A stretch of DNA of 64,000 nt from Cryptomeria japonica (GCF_030272615.1 NC_081406.1:399172939-399236938), one strand, 5' to 3'; positions 36,801 to 48,434 are shown, counted from the first letter of the stretch. A program made the numbers and translations. The notes: generated by a model from the letters alone, not told the origin.

Positions 36801-39800
36801 ATGCCCACAATATTCATCTACCGGGCCCCTAGGGGTGGGTGGGAGGCAGAGGCTAAGGTCCCTACTATTCTAAGGGGATGTTTCACTGGGTATCGAAACA
36901 CATGAATCCAGCCCGAACTTCCACACCAAGAAGCTATCGCATCGATTAGAGATAAATCGATCAAGCTATTCTCGGGTGGGGGGAATAATTGGTAAACCAA
37001 TTGAGAAAGGTCCTCGTCCTCCGGATAGGGCCACCTCTACTAGAAAGTTGGGGTTGAGGGCGGCTATCTATTATATTCCATATATAGTCAGGCCATATAT
37101 CAATCTAATATAGAGTTTCTAGTTGGCACTCCCCCGACGGCCTACTCACCAACTCCAGTGATGAGATCCGACAAGATTGGGTTATCCTCCAAGCACGAGA
37201 TGGACTTCTTACTAATCATGGAAGTAGGATCTCATGGGAGGGTGGGAATAGTAATTGTATAAATGGGTCAGGATTGAAAATTTATGCCATATCCTTATCT
37301 CAAGTGAACCTAAGGAGCTAGGCTCCAAACCTGAGGCAGAAGCATAGCGAACCACAACTCCTTTCCTCCCACAATAATAATAATCTCCCTAATCTACCCT
37401 CCCGGGTGGGAGGGCCCCGCCCAATTCTATGCCCTACTATTCTCAAGGGGGAAGGAATGTATATAAGGGAGGTTATGGAATATTACTGGGAGAGCTTTTC
37501 GCTATATAGATATAGGCCCCAACCCCCCCAACTAACTTGAGAGGGTAGCTAGGAGAGTCCCTCTCTCCATATATATGGTAGCTGGGATCGATGAAAAACT
37601 GACGTTCAACGAAAACCATTCTTTGTCCTCAATCAAATGTCCTCATTAATCTGGAAGGAGGAAGGAGTGCCCCACATAGATTAGGAGATTACGGTCCCAA
37701 CCCCAACTAGATATTGGCCTTGACAAGATCTTGGGATTGGCTAGATTTAGGGCCCCAACTAGATATTGGGATTGGCTAGATATTGGCTCAACCATTCCAA
37801 CAACTAGCCTATAGAATAGTAGGGGCCTCCCAACCTTCAGCATCAACATTCTATTCCAACCTCCATTCTGAGTGGGATGGGAGTTGGAATTGACTCTATT
37901 ACAGACGTAATATGATGCATCCATCTGATGCATTCCGATCTGATACCGATATAGTAGGCATTGGATAATAGATAGGGGGCGCAACTAAACTATATCCATA
38001 GCCGCCCCACCCCCAGATAGATTCTCCATCTATCGGAGACCAGGTGAGAAATTTCATTCCTAATAAAATAGAGGACAGGGAAGTTCTTGCCATTGATTTG
38101 ATTTCCAGCTGCATGTTCTTTTCCCCCACAATTGTGATAAAGTTATAGGTGGTTGGGCCATAGGCAATACTATAGAGGCAGGAGCAGCAGTATAGATAGG
38201 AGCATCAAAGTCATAAGCATTGGTAGCAGAGGCTTTGATAGAGCCAGATGCATCCCTTCCAGTTACAGACTCTAATCCATATGTTTGTGTTAGAGATCCA
38301 GATATAGACCTTCGTGGTCAAGACCTTTGTGGTCCAGATACAAAGCCATAGCTAGCAGCATACCAACTAGTTTGATAGTTAGAGTAAGAAGCAGCAGGTC
38401 AGTCATTAAAGATCAAGACCCAGGTGTAGCAGTAGACCCAATGGTTGAAGTGACAGACCCAGATTATCCATATCCGTACCTTCGTGATTGAGGTTCAGAA
38501 GCAGATCAAGACCCAGTTCCACATATAGATGATGGTTAATTAGATTCTTATGTTCTTTATCTATGAGATTATGTTGGCCAAGAAGTAGGAGCAGAGATAG
38601 GTATAGATCATGATAGGGAGTAAGAATCTTATGCTCGTTATTCAGGTCCTCGTGGTCCAGATACAAATGCTCATAATAGAGATAGAGATCCAGATAGAAA
38701 CCTAGAAGCAGGAGAAGCAAAGGTGTAGGTTGGTTCAGTTAACTAAGCAAAGGCTATGGTAGCATCATACATATAAAGGCATCATGCACAGAAGAAAGGG
38801 TAGCATAGGTCACAAAGAGATAGGTACCAGAGCCATAGGTAGCTAAATAAGCAACACCAAATTTACTAGCATCCTAACCACTAGAAACAAGAGTAGCTCC
38901 AGGTCTAGATCTGTACCTTTGTGATCAAGAGCTAGCATTAGTAGCTTAAGTTGATGAAGCAAAAGCACCTAAATCGTCGGAAGGAAAAGCGATGACACTC
39001 GTCAAAACTAGTGAATGAACTAGTTTATTACTTTGAACCATCAGTACTAGTATTTCTAGGCGTGGATGAAGCAACATATCATAGATGTGATTCATTTGAC
39101 CCATAAGTAGTAGTTCTAGTCCCATAAGTAAGATAAGTAGAGATAGATGCAGAGATAGATCTATAGCCATATACAGATGCATCAAATCAAGACCCAGTTC
39201 TGGTATCAGTACCTAAAGCATCCAAGCCTATTCCAGCTTATCTACCACAACTAGCACCAGATGCAAAGGCTACAAAGGCATAGGTAGCAGAGTCAACATA
39301 TACAGTACTAGATCCATAACCTATAGCATCATTATATGAGCTAGCAGCAGATTATGTAGCCGCCCCTCTACCAATTATTATAGATTCACTAGCACGAGTA
39401 GCGGCTTCAGTAGCTTATCCATGGGTTCCACCTATAGTAGAGGAAGTAGTTGAAGCACCAGTAGTAGCATAAGTACCAGCTATCATAGCCAGTTTACCTA
39501 TAATAAAGGATAGGTACATCACTAGTAGATACGGTTGAGTCAGCTTTTGATCTAGAAGCAGTAGAAGTAGCATACCTTCCGTATCAAGAGCTAGAGACAA
39601 GTGATGGTTTTCCCTATATAATAGACCCAATAGACCCAGTTGATTATGCTCATGCTCATGATAGGGATTCCATTTATGGCTTTAGTAATAACGGTTCATT
39701 TCCCTATCTATAAGCATACCTAGATACATACCCATAGTGGCTTCCATACCCATATCCATACGAGCTAGAAGCATATCCAGACCTATCACTGTATGCTACC

Positions 39801-40370
39801 TAGATCCCACAGTATACCTTCACTTGGTTCCATTTATAGATCTATCTCTAGATCCAGTCATTGATCCAGTGAAAGATCCATACCCAAAAGCAAGGGCAGG
39901 GAATGGGACAGGGGTATAGGCAGTTTACTTAGTGGACTTAGCTTAAGTGGATTCATAGATTATGCAGATTAAGCCATATACTAAGCCATCTAAGTTAGGC
40001 CCATCTTCTCACCTTACCCAATGATCTAGACATAGTAAATTCATAGATTCTATACCCAGGTTACCCAGTCGCATATGCAGTAGCTCCAGATCAAGACCCC
40101 GAAGCATCCCAACCACGTGATTGAGACCCTTGAATCCCAAGTTCCTCCTTATGATCGTAGTAGATCTTCATACCTTCTTAGTGATTGAGACCCATACCCC
40201 TACGCTTCCCTTCATATGGTTCTAGGTCCAAACATGGAGACAGTGATAGGTCCCGCAGCAGCAGTAGCATCATCATTAGTAGATACAACACCAACAACAG
40301 CAACAGATTCATATCCTAACCTTAGTGATAGAGATCCATACCTAGGTACAAAATGAGACCTAGACCTTTG
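33869..40370. other. Right arm of the foreign, organelle-like block
   Basis: Continues the composition and motif content of 12585-23817: palindrome copies up to 37827, ATATGTAACATG copies at 33921, 36626 and 36786, and the GATC-word array from 38150. No transposon, rRNA, tRNA or recognised organellar gene. Open frames are at most 112 codons and lack motifs. The join back to the C1 LTR lies near 40364-40371, where ...TTAGCTTGAATTTATTAGA resumes the LTR seen intact at 49425. Left and right arms together are about 17.7 kb. No target duplication is seen at the block ends, which fits end-joining of a DNA fragment. Confidence 0.55.
38150..40330. repeat. Degenerate GATCAAGACCCAG/AGATCCAGA array (orientation A)
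   Basis: GATCAAGACCCAG-like words occur near 38408, 38507, 39186 and 40091. Many AGATCCAGATA, CATACCTTCGTG and AGCAGTAGCA words lie between them. The strand shows a strong 3- and 6-base rhythm but stops are frequent. The same words occur inverted at 20780-23700. Confidence 0.5.
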
Positions 40371-40435
40371 TTAGCTTGAATTTATTAGACAACTAATTCA
40401 CCCCCCCCCCTCTTAGTTGCCTCCGAGACCTAACA
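40371..40435 (+). repeat. C1 5' LTR, last part
   Basis: TTGAATTTATTAGA, a run of ten Cs, TCTTAGTTGCCTCC and GACCTAACA match the end of the 3' LTR at 49425-49486. This proves that the preceding 27.8 kb was inserted into the LTR. Confidence 0.9.
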
Positions 40436-40437
40436 AT

Positions 40438-40450
40438 TGGTATTAGAGCC
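40438..40450 (+). other. C1 primer binding site
   Basis: TGGTATTAGAGCC lies two bases after the LTR end; one base differs from the usual TGGTATCAGAGCC site for initiator tRNA-Met. Confidence 0.85.
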
Positions 40451-40492
40451 TAGTCCTCTTTTTGCAGAAGTTTAACAGCTTGAGGAGATCCA

Positions 40493-41709
40493 ATGTCTAC
40501 TAACTATTTCAGGAAGGACAATCCTAAACTTGATGGAACCAACTATGATATATGGAAGATCAGAATGGAAACACATTTAAATTGCATTGGAAAGGACATC
40601 TGGGAAGTTACAAAGAATGGCTATACTGCTCCTACTCCTAGTCAGCCTAATGCACCTACCTTGGTAAAAGATGAAGAAAATGATTGCAAAGCAAGAGAAG
40701 CACTTTTGAGCGCATTAACAGATCAGAAAATCATGGGATTATTAGATAGATAAACTACTAAAGCTATTTGGGATCATTTGAAATCACTGAATGAAGGAGA
40801 TTCCACAGTCAAAATTGCAAAACTTGAAAGCTTCCGGGTCAGGTATGAAAATCTGAAAATGGAACAAGATGAAAGGATTTCTGCTTTTATGGAAAGAGTT
40901 AATGAAATTATTTTGGTATTAAATGTTGTGGAGGAACCTTAAGTGAAGATGAAATTGTTTCAAAATTTTTAAGAGCATTTCCACCGGCATATAAAATGAA
41001 GGTTACTACTATAAATGAGTTAAGAACAATGCCTAATATATCAGTAACTAGGGATACATTGATTGGAAAACTCTCAGCTTTTGAAATTGAGGAGTTTGGT
41101 CTTGTTGCTACTATAAAGAGAGATTTATCTTTTAAGGCATCAACATCATCTGCACCATCATTTGACAAATCTTATTGGAAATCCTTTTATGCAAGAGAAA
41201 TTGAGGAAAGCAGGAGAGAAAATGAAGAACTTGAAGAACTTGAAGCACTATTTGCAAGAAAAATGCCTAAAGGCCTAGTAGGAAGTCAGTATGAAGGTAA
41301 AGCATCCTTTAAATGCTTTAACTATAATAACATTGGTCATATGAATTCTAGATGCCTTGATAGACATGCTAGACTAAGAGAAGAAGCTAGAAGAACATAC
41401 AAGCCTAACCCTAAATATCAGATATACAAATTTAAGAAGAATAAAGACAAATGTTGTTATCTTGCTGATGAAGGAGTGACTAATGATTCTGATGAGGATC
41501 CTGTAGACAATGGATGGATTTTTTGTGCTATAACAGAAGATCAACTGACACCTACTATTCAACTGGTAGTTTAGGCCCTGGCAGCTAAAGTTGAAGTAAA
41601 GGATGAATGGATCATTGATTCGGGATTCTCACATCATATGATTGGAGATAAAAGTAAATTATTGAACTTTCAAGAATATAATGGAGGCTTAGTGAGATTT
41701 GGAGATGAT
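40493..41709 (+). pseudogene. C1 gag and start of protease, degraded
   Basis: Starts at an ATG 42 bases after the primer site. The N-terminal part (KLDGTNYDIWKIRMETHL) is the plant copia gag domain (UBN2/retrotran_gag type). TAA at 40751 and 40939 and a frameshift near 40920 break it. The frame from 40996 ends in a zinc knuckle, CFNYNNIGHMNSRC, whose second cysteine is replaced by tyrosine. The protease active site follows as IIDSGFSHHM (about 41610). L1a interrupts the frame at 41716, within the stretch VRFGDDKG. Gag would form the particle; this copy cannot. Confidence 0.85.
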
Positions 41710-41897
41710 AAAGGTTGATTTTGATTAAGGTAAGAGTAGGTTTTGAAGGGGCCCCAAACCCCTTTACAAGAAGAACTTAAATAGAAAAAGTGACGAGATA
41801 CAAAAAGGAACAGTCCAGAGAAAAGCCAGCAGAAAACCAAAGAAAACCAGAAAAAACCCCACAAAGCCAACAGGCCATCCAGAATCTAGAAGAGATA

Positions 41898-43440
41898 CTA
41901 CTTGATTTTTTCCAAGGCATTTGTCAAGGTGTTGCTAATTTCATGTAACTCTTTGATGTTATCCTTGAGATTAGGGAGATCCTTTGCAGAAGTAGCCACA
42001 ACTTTCTTGACACTAGCCCTGGTCCTTTTCGCAGTGCCACCCATCGGAGTAGCATCACTGCTACAAGTCTAGATAGTCTCTTCATCCAAGTCAAGTTCCA
42101 CAACCTATTTTGGAGAGCAAGTATGATCAAAGACATTATCAATATCCTCTAGGTTTTTAGTGACAACAGAAAGGATACTCGGGATAACGGTCATTAGATT
42201 TTTCATCACCTCTCTCCCATCTTCTAGTGATTTAACCTTATCCTCCATGTTCTGCTTCTAGTTTATTTGCTCTCTGTTTTCATCCTCCCTCTTCTCATTT
42301 GTATTCTTTCCCTTTTTTGCCAAGTTCTTCAAGAGCTCATAAGTCCATCTGTCATAATCCATTCTTGCCTCAGAGAGTTTCTTGAGGTTATCCAAGATTA
42401 ACCCTTTACCCATATTTTCCTTATCCTTGCTAACCCTGTCCTTAGTCAGGTCCTTCTCAGAATCTTTATTCATTTCCCTCTCAGAATTTGCATCAGTTTC
42501 CTCATTATCCTTGAAATCCACTTCCTCCATCAGATGGCTATTGTCCTTACCAGGGCAATCACTAAGGATAGGGCTTTCATGACTAGGCTCATTATCACCA
42601 CTTTCTTCCTCATTACCCAGCTCCTCATCATTCTAGCTGTCTTCACCATTGGATTCATCCATCTCCATTTTGCTGCTTTCCTTTTCAATTTCCTCTATTT
42701 CCAACCCAGGGGCACTTTTCCTTTTTTTTCTAGAGGACACCTTCTCCTTGCCAGAGTCTACTCCTTCCATCTTTCTCTTACCCGGAGAGGTGGAAATCCT
42801 CTTATTTTCCAACAGGGTGAGGGTTTTGCAATGCTCATAGATGAGCAGTAAAAGCTCGCAATGGAGAATCAGGCTAGAAGGGTTATTCTTGTGTTTATTG
42901 AGGGACCTGGAGAGGGACCTAAAAAGGTAGTAGGGGAGGGATACCTTTTTGTCGTGTCTGAAATGGTTTAAGAGAACAAAGTGGTAGGTGTGGACCCTAG
43001 AGAAATGGCCTTCAATAGTGATGTATTCCATAATTGCATTCAGAACCCAGCCCCATAGTTTCTTTATATTTGCAGCTTCGTAGTAGCCCCCAGTGGCTTT
43101 GTCGATTTTAACCCTCTCTGTCTCTTTCCGTGGGAATAGATTGACCATGTTGTTGGAGACTTTAAGGTCTCAAAAGAAATTAGGCCCAGTGTGGGGCATG
43201 CCAGTCACAGTAGATATGAGTCCGGTGTCCAACTTAAACTTAACTCCATAAATTTTAAAGGAGCCATTAGACCAGTTTTTAGAAATCTTGGAAATGACGA
43301 GGTTTACCCTACCTTTGTCATAGTCCACGAGCTTCTCCATGAAGCTGACGAGAGAACCCTTTTCCAGTTTCGCCCACCTTTGGCATCACTTTCCAAGTCG
43401 ACGTATTGTCTAGTTCCTCCCACCTTAGGTCTCCTCCCAT
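41898..43440 (-). pseudogene. L1a third ORF (downstream of RNase H), degraded
   Basis: Starts at an ATG at 43440 (MGGDLR...), 177 bp after the ORF2 stop at 43618, and ends in TAG at 41898. Its length is 1543 nt against 1539 nt in L1b. One frameshift near 43345 and a few in-frame stops break it. The protein has a conserved helical region (LWGWVLNAIMEYITIEGHF, then LLNHFRHDKKVSLPYYLF). Next come a basic nuclear-signal-like RKKRKSAPG, an acidic Glu/Asp-rich stretch, a DNLKKLSEAR helix and a C-terminal coiled-coil-like end. Family unknown. The helical part resembles proteins annotated as putative plant transposon domain, but that is weak. It is likely element-encoded, because L1b has it in the same place. 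Confidence 0.75.
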
Positions 43441-43617
43441 CTTCGGATTAGGCTATTTGCTCTGTTTCTCTACAAACTAAGTCCTTCTTTCCTAGTGTTG
43501 CTTGAGATTTTGAACCGGGTTACCCACAAAGCATGCGGTGAATTATTAACGATTGTTGGAGATCTGCCGCTTTGCCAAGTAATGATGACCTTTCCATCAA
43601 GGCATAAATTATTCTTT

Positions 43618-45108
43618 TTACCTATCATGATTGAGCTGTCCTTCTTTCCCCATATAACGATCCTTTCTAATGAACTCTTTAATGTTTAAATTGAGATCAT
43701 CCTCGTGCCAGATCGATTGGGAGTCTCAGTTAACCCCTATATTCGCTAAACAATCTGCTACACTATTTTTCTCTCTGAAGGCATGTTGAATAATAATTTC
43801 TTTAAAACTTGCAATGATCTCCCTAGATTTCATGATGATATTTTCAATTGACCAAGAAGGCTTCGACTCCCCCTTTAAACACTTAATGATATTAAGTGAA
43901 TCTCCCTCAAGCCATAATTTATCATAATTAAGATTTTTGGCTATAATTAAGGTGTTCAGGGCAGCTGAGGCTTTGGCAAAATGGCTAGTTTGATTCCCCA
44001 AAGGACTAGCCACCGACTTTAAACAACTTCTAGCAAAATTCCTAACAATGCCCCCATATCTAGCTTTACTCGGATTCCCTTTAGAGGCCTCGTCAAAGTT
44101 AGCCTTAATCCACCCCTAAGGAGGAAAACACCATACAATACCTTCTCTTCCTGTCTCCTTATTGGTAGTAGTGGTAGAGAGGTTCCACCTATCTTTGAAG
44201 TCATCTTTAGTAGTAGGTCCATGATCAGTGCCATAGAGGCATTCAAAAATACTCCTAAAAATTTTATCTGCCACCACTTCAGGAATAGCCCTTTTATCCC
44301 TAAAAATCCTATTGTTACGCTCTTTCCAAATATTCCAGATAACAATTGGCAGAGAAAGTCTCCATGTCTCCACAATTTTAGGATTAGAATTAGGGCCTTG
44401 CCATTGCTGCCAAGAATCCCCAAGGGAATTTGGGAAGACCTAGCTCAGGTTCCACCTGCTTAAGATGATTTTCCAGATATCCTGACTGAAAGTGCATTGA
44501 TTGAGAATATGGCAAGCCGTCTCTTCTTCCCTGCAACATAGAGAACACCTATTAGGAAAAATAAAACCTCTTTTATGAAGGTTGTCATAGGTTAAAACCT
44601 TGTTTTGGATGAAAATCCAAAAGAAGATATTGACCTTTGGAACTAACTTCTTGTTCTAGACTTTAGCCCAGATGGGTTTCATCCACCGGATCATTATGAA
44701 TAGCCATAGCTGAGGAAACAAAATACTTCCCATCTAGGGTTTCCCTCCATATCAATCTGTCATCTTTGTTGTCTCTAGGGATTTTAGCAAAGAGAGCAAT
44801 CTGAAGGGGCTTGAGCCCCGGACACTGTTGACTAAAATCGATCCAGTTCCCATTTCACCAATAATCTTTGACCAGCTCACCAAACCTACTTTTGAACCAG
44901 TCTTTCCAATCTTTAAGGATTGGAATTTCCTCCAGAGGTTTATCTAGAATCAATCTATCTTCCCAAAATCTTATTCTCCTCCCATCCCCAAGGTTCCAAG
45001 TTCTGCCAACAGTAGCCCAACTTTTAGTAGATTGAACAGCATTCCATATAGCCGAGCCTTCAACAATGAAAGAATTATCAAGGAATTCTTCCTCAAAAGG
45101 TTGCATAT
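43618..45108 (-). pseudogene. L1a ORF2 C-terminal fragment: zinc finger and RNase H
   Basis: The minus-strand frame begins in the RVT-associated zinc-binding region (GRTWNLGDGRRIRFWED) and runs through the Cys-rich zinc-binding segment to a plant LINE RNase H domain (WLEGDSLNIIKCLKGE, HAFREKNSVADCLAN). It lacks endonuclease and reverse transcriptase, so it was dead on arrival. Stops and frameshifts are scattered; TAA ends it at 43618. Confidence 0.85.
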
Positions 45109-45158
45109 ATCTCTTGATGGTAAGGTAAAGGTACAATAAAGCTTGTTTGATCAAAGGT

Positions 45159-48060
45159 AAAGGTATAATATCTCTTGATGGTAAGCATAATACTGACAAT
45201 GTTTACTATGTTGAAGGTTTAAAGCATAATCTTTTGAGTGTTGGTCAATTAGTTGAAAAAGGATTTTAGTTACAATTCAAAAATGGAAAATGTAAAATCA
45301 TGAATAGAACTAGTTTGGAAATTACAACCGGTAATCAAACTAGAGGTAATATATTTCATTTGACTAATAGTGAAAAGACATGCTTGATTGAACATATTGA
45401 TGAAATTTGGCTATGGCATAAGAGACTCTGTTATGTAAATTTTGATTGGATGGTAAAAATCAGTACTACTAAGGCAGTTAGGGATTTACCTAAAACTGTC
45501 AAACCTCACAATATAGTATGTAAGGAATGTCAATTTGGAAAACAAGTTAGAGTTACTTTTAAAAGTATTCCAAAAAAATCAAATAATGCTCTTGAATTAA
45601 TCCATAGTGATTTATGTGGTCCAACTAGAACTAAAAGTTTGCAAGGTGATAGATGTTTCATGCTAATCATTGATGACTACTCTAGAATGTGTTGGGTTAC
45701 TTTTCTCAGAGAAAAATCCGAAGCACTTGGAAAGTTCAAACTATTCAAAGCAATGGTAGAGAATGAAACCGGTAAAAAAATCAAATGTCTGAGATTAGAT
45801 CAAGGAGGAGAATTTACATCTAAATAATTTAATACATTTTGTGAAGTGAATGGAATCAGAAGACAGCTATCAGCACCCCGGACACCACAACAGAATGGAG
45901 TTGTTGAAAGGAAAAACATAACTATCTTGGATGCAGCAAGAAGTATGTTATCACAAGCAAATCTACCACATGTGTATTGGAGAGAAGCAATAAGTACAAC
46001 AGTCTATACATTCAACAAAGTTCACACCAAAGGTGAAACTGGTAAGACCCCTCATGAACTATGGTTTGGTATTACTCGTAATCTTAAATATTTCAAAATA
46101 TTTGGAAGTAAATGTTATATTAGAAGGGATGAGTATATTGGTGAAATTGATCCTAGAAGTGATGAAGGAATATTTCTTGGTTATTCATCTAAGAGCAAGG
46201 CATATAGATGTTTTAATAAAAGATTGCAAAAAATTGTTCAGAGTACAAATGTGAAGATTGATGAACAATTCAGAGGAACTTCAAGGTACATAGACTCTGA
46301 ACCGACAGTAGAGATTCTAACAAATGAACCTACATTGAACCCACCGGTACATAATGAAGATCTAGTTACACCGATATCATCTGAAAATTCCACAGTAACT
46401 GAGGAACAACAACAAACGAAGACACCCCAGTATGTAAGACTGAATCACTCTGAAGATCAGATAATTGAAAACAAATATAAAGGAGTTATGACAAGAGGAA
46501 GATTGTCAAATGAAGAGGTATGTCTTATTTCTCAAATTGAACCATCATCAATTAATGAGGCATGTGAAGATAAACATTGGATTAAAGCTATGGAAAAAGA
46601 ATTAGAACAAATTGAGAAAAATAACACATGGACATTAGTTCCCCGGCCTAAAGACAAAAATATGATTGGAACAAAGTCGGTATTCAGAAACAAACTTAAT
46701 GAAGATGGTAAGGTTATCAGAAATAAAGAAAGACTAGTGTATATGGGATATTCTCAGAAAGAAGGAATTGATTATAATGAAACCTTTGCACCGGTAGCTA
46801 GAATTGAGGCAGTTAGACTATTCTTAGCTTTTGCAGCACACAAGAACTACAAAGTTTATTAAATGGATATTAAATGTGCATTTCTGAATAGAGATCTTGA
46901 AGAAGAAGTTTACATTGAACAACCTGATGGATTTTCTTTGATAGATAACAAAGATATGGAAATCTTTGTATGGGTTGAAGCAAGCTCCAAGAGCTTGGTA
47001 TGCAAGATTAGATAAGTATCTTTTGAAAATTGGTTTTTCTAAAGGTAATGCTGACAACAACTTATATTATAAAGTGACAAATGATGACATCTTGGTTATA
47101 GAAGTTTTTGTTGATGATATAATCTTTGGAGGAGAAGATGGATTATGTAAAGAATTTTCTATTGAAATGTAGCAAGAATTTGAAATGTCAATGATTCTAG
47201 AAATAAAATTATTTTTAGGATTGCAGATTTCATAGACTGATAAAGGTATATTCTTGAGTCAATCCAAGTACTTGAAGGAGTTATTAAATAAATTTGGGAT
47301 GGAGAACTCTAAACCGGTAAGCACACCTATGACTACAAATGACAAATTATCACAAAGGGATGAAACTAAACCTGTTAATCTGACTAGATACAAATCTATG
47401 ATAGGAGGTTTATTGTATTTGATACAAATAAGACCTGATATCATGAATGCAGTATGTACTATTTCAAGATTTCAGAGTAATCCTAGAGAAAATCATGAAT
47501 CAACAGTAAAAAAGATTTTCCGGTACTTGCAAGACACTACAAATCTTGGATTATGGTATCCTAGAGATGAAAACTTTGAATTATGTGCATAAACAGATGC
47601 AAATTGGGCAAGAGATGTGGATGATAGAAAAAGAACCACCAGCGGAGCATTTTTTCTTGGAAGCAGATTAATTTCTTGGTTGAGTAAGAAACAAAGTTGT
47701 ACATCTTTATCAACAACTGAATTAGAATATGTTGCAGCAGCAACTAACTGTACACAAGTATTATGGCTTAAGCAAATGTTAAAGGATATAAAGTTAAAAT
47801 GTAAGGAACCTATTACTATCTATTGTGATAACACTGCAGCAATTGATATATCTAAGAATTCGATATTACATTCTAAAACCAAACATGTTTCTATCAAACT
47901 AAATTTTCTAAGGGAAAATGTTGAAGCAAAAGAAATTAAAATGGTTTATGTGAATACTAAAGAGCAGATTGCAGATATTTTCACTAAACCTCTTCCTAAG
48001 GAGACTTTTGAATATCTCAGAGATCAGCTTGGGGTCATACCTCCACTAGTAGAGACTTAG
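45159..48060 (+). pseudogene. C1 pol: integrase, reverse transcriptase, RNase H, degraded
   Basis: Resumes after L1a with GKGIISLDGKHN, then GAG-pre-integrase (IWLWHKRL...ECQFGKQ), integrase core ([25 protein letters not shown]), RT (about 46560-47240) and RNase H (TDANWARDVDDRK, then CDNTAAIDISKN), ending at TAG 48058. Domain order is copia. Stops lie at 45825, 46860, 47170, 47233 and 47590; there is a frameshift near 46950. The RT active site reads FVDD (47107-47118) rather than the common YVDD; C2 has the same. The RNase H text resembles the SIRE/Tork group, but I cannot place the lineage firmly. Confidence 0.9.
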
Positions 48061-48434
48061 GAAGTTGATGTTTGTCATCAACTGACAGAATTAACAGAGA
48101 AATCTTTTACTCCGGCTTTGATGAGGAAGCCACTTCTCAGGGGGAGTAGTTGGTATACTGAATCGGTTGGTATTTTGTATCTGAAAAATGTTTTTTTTAC
48201 TTTGGCATTTGATATCAAAGGGGGAGAGATTGATATGAAAAACACATTATCTTTTGGGGAGAGATTATTCATTGGGGGAGAGATTGTTACTCTCTATATC
48301 TGTATTTTGATTTCTGGTTATGATCTCTTTTGGGAGACTGTTGGCTTTTGTTGGCTTTTGGTATTTGGCATTTATGTTTTCGCACTTTGATGGCTTTTCC
48401 ATCTTGTGTTGCCATCAATGCCAAAGGGGGAGAT
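48061..48434 (+). other. C1 3' non-coding stretch with repeated polypurine tracts
   Basis: Purine-rich tracts of the type AAAGGGGGAGA or GGGGAGAGATT occur at about 48137, 48219, 48256, 48274 and, directly before the LTR, 48423-48434. The last is the functional polypurine tract by position. No protein family is seen in the frame that crosses the region. Confidence 0.75.

Larger units (their letters stand above)
13136..36804. repeat. Dispersed motif GATTCTATATGTAACATG
   Basis: Copies on the plus strand lie at about 13136-13158, 15855-15875, 23059-23077, 33864-33877 and 36786-36804. Inverted copies lie at 23704-23720, 33921-33936 and 36626-36644. Variation is mainly ATATGT/ACGTAT in the centre. 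The 36626 and 36786 copies form an inverted pair about 160 bp apart. N1 inserted into one copy: removing N1 and one duplication gives GATTATATATGTAACAT across 23816/33869. Confidence 0.75.
13405..37827. repeat. Dispersed 18-20 bp palindrome, core CTACTATTCTA
   Basis: About 27 copies in both orientations, all in the foreign block. Typical form: CCCCTACTATTCTAAAGGGG, with CCCC and GGGG arms around an imperfectly palindromic core. Plus-orientation copies start at 13405, 13760, 14989, 15186, 15817, 16581, 18496, 22784, 34246, 34835, 36741, 36761, 36860 and 37432. Inverted copies start at 13835, 14803, 15751, 15905, 15979, 16024, 18290, 18382, 22622, 22812, 22833, 36675 and 37808. The core varies at one or two bases (ATTGTAG, ATGGTAG, ATCTATAG). 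None was noticed in the surrounding retroelements. Confidence 0.85.
41716..45108 (-). mobile_element. L1a: 5'-truncated LINE, minus strand, in C1 pol
   Basis: Matches L1b (57880-61250) in inverse orientation over RNase H, the spacer, the third ORF and the 3' UTR. The 3' end reads (minus strand) TTAATCAAAATCA and abuts C1. AAAGGT flanks it at 41710-41715 and 45153-45158, a short target duplication that is ambiguous because the target repeats AAAGGT. The 5' end is truncated in the zinc-finger region of ORF2, at ATATGCAACC. Between 45107 and 45152 is a filler that repeats nearby C1 sequence. Confidence 0.85.

Noticed and set aside
13405-37827. Equating the palindromes with the Cycas Bpu element
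   Set aside because: The Bpu core CCTGAAGC and AAGG terminal repeats are not seen in the consensus here; only the general idea of short dispersed elements is shared.
12585-40370. The whole window as mitochondrial DNA with transposon insertions
   Set aside because: The block is flanked on both sides by pieces of one C1 LTR, and C1 lies inside further nested elements; the surroundings are nuclear-type retroelement DNA.
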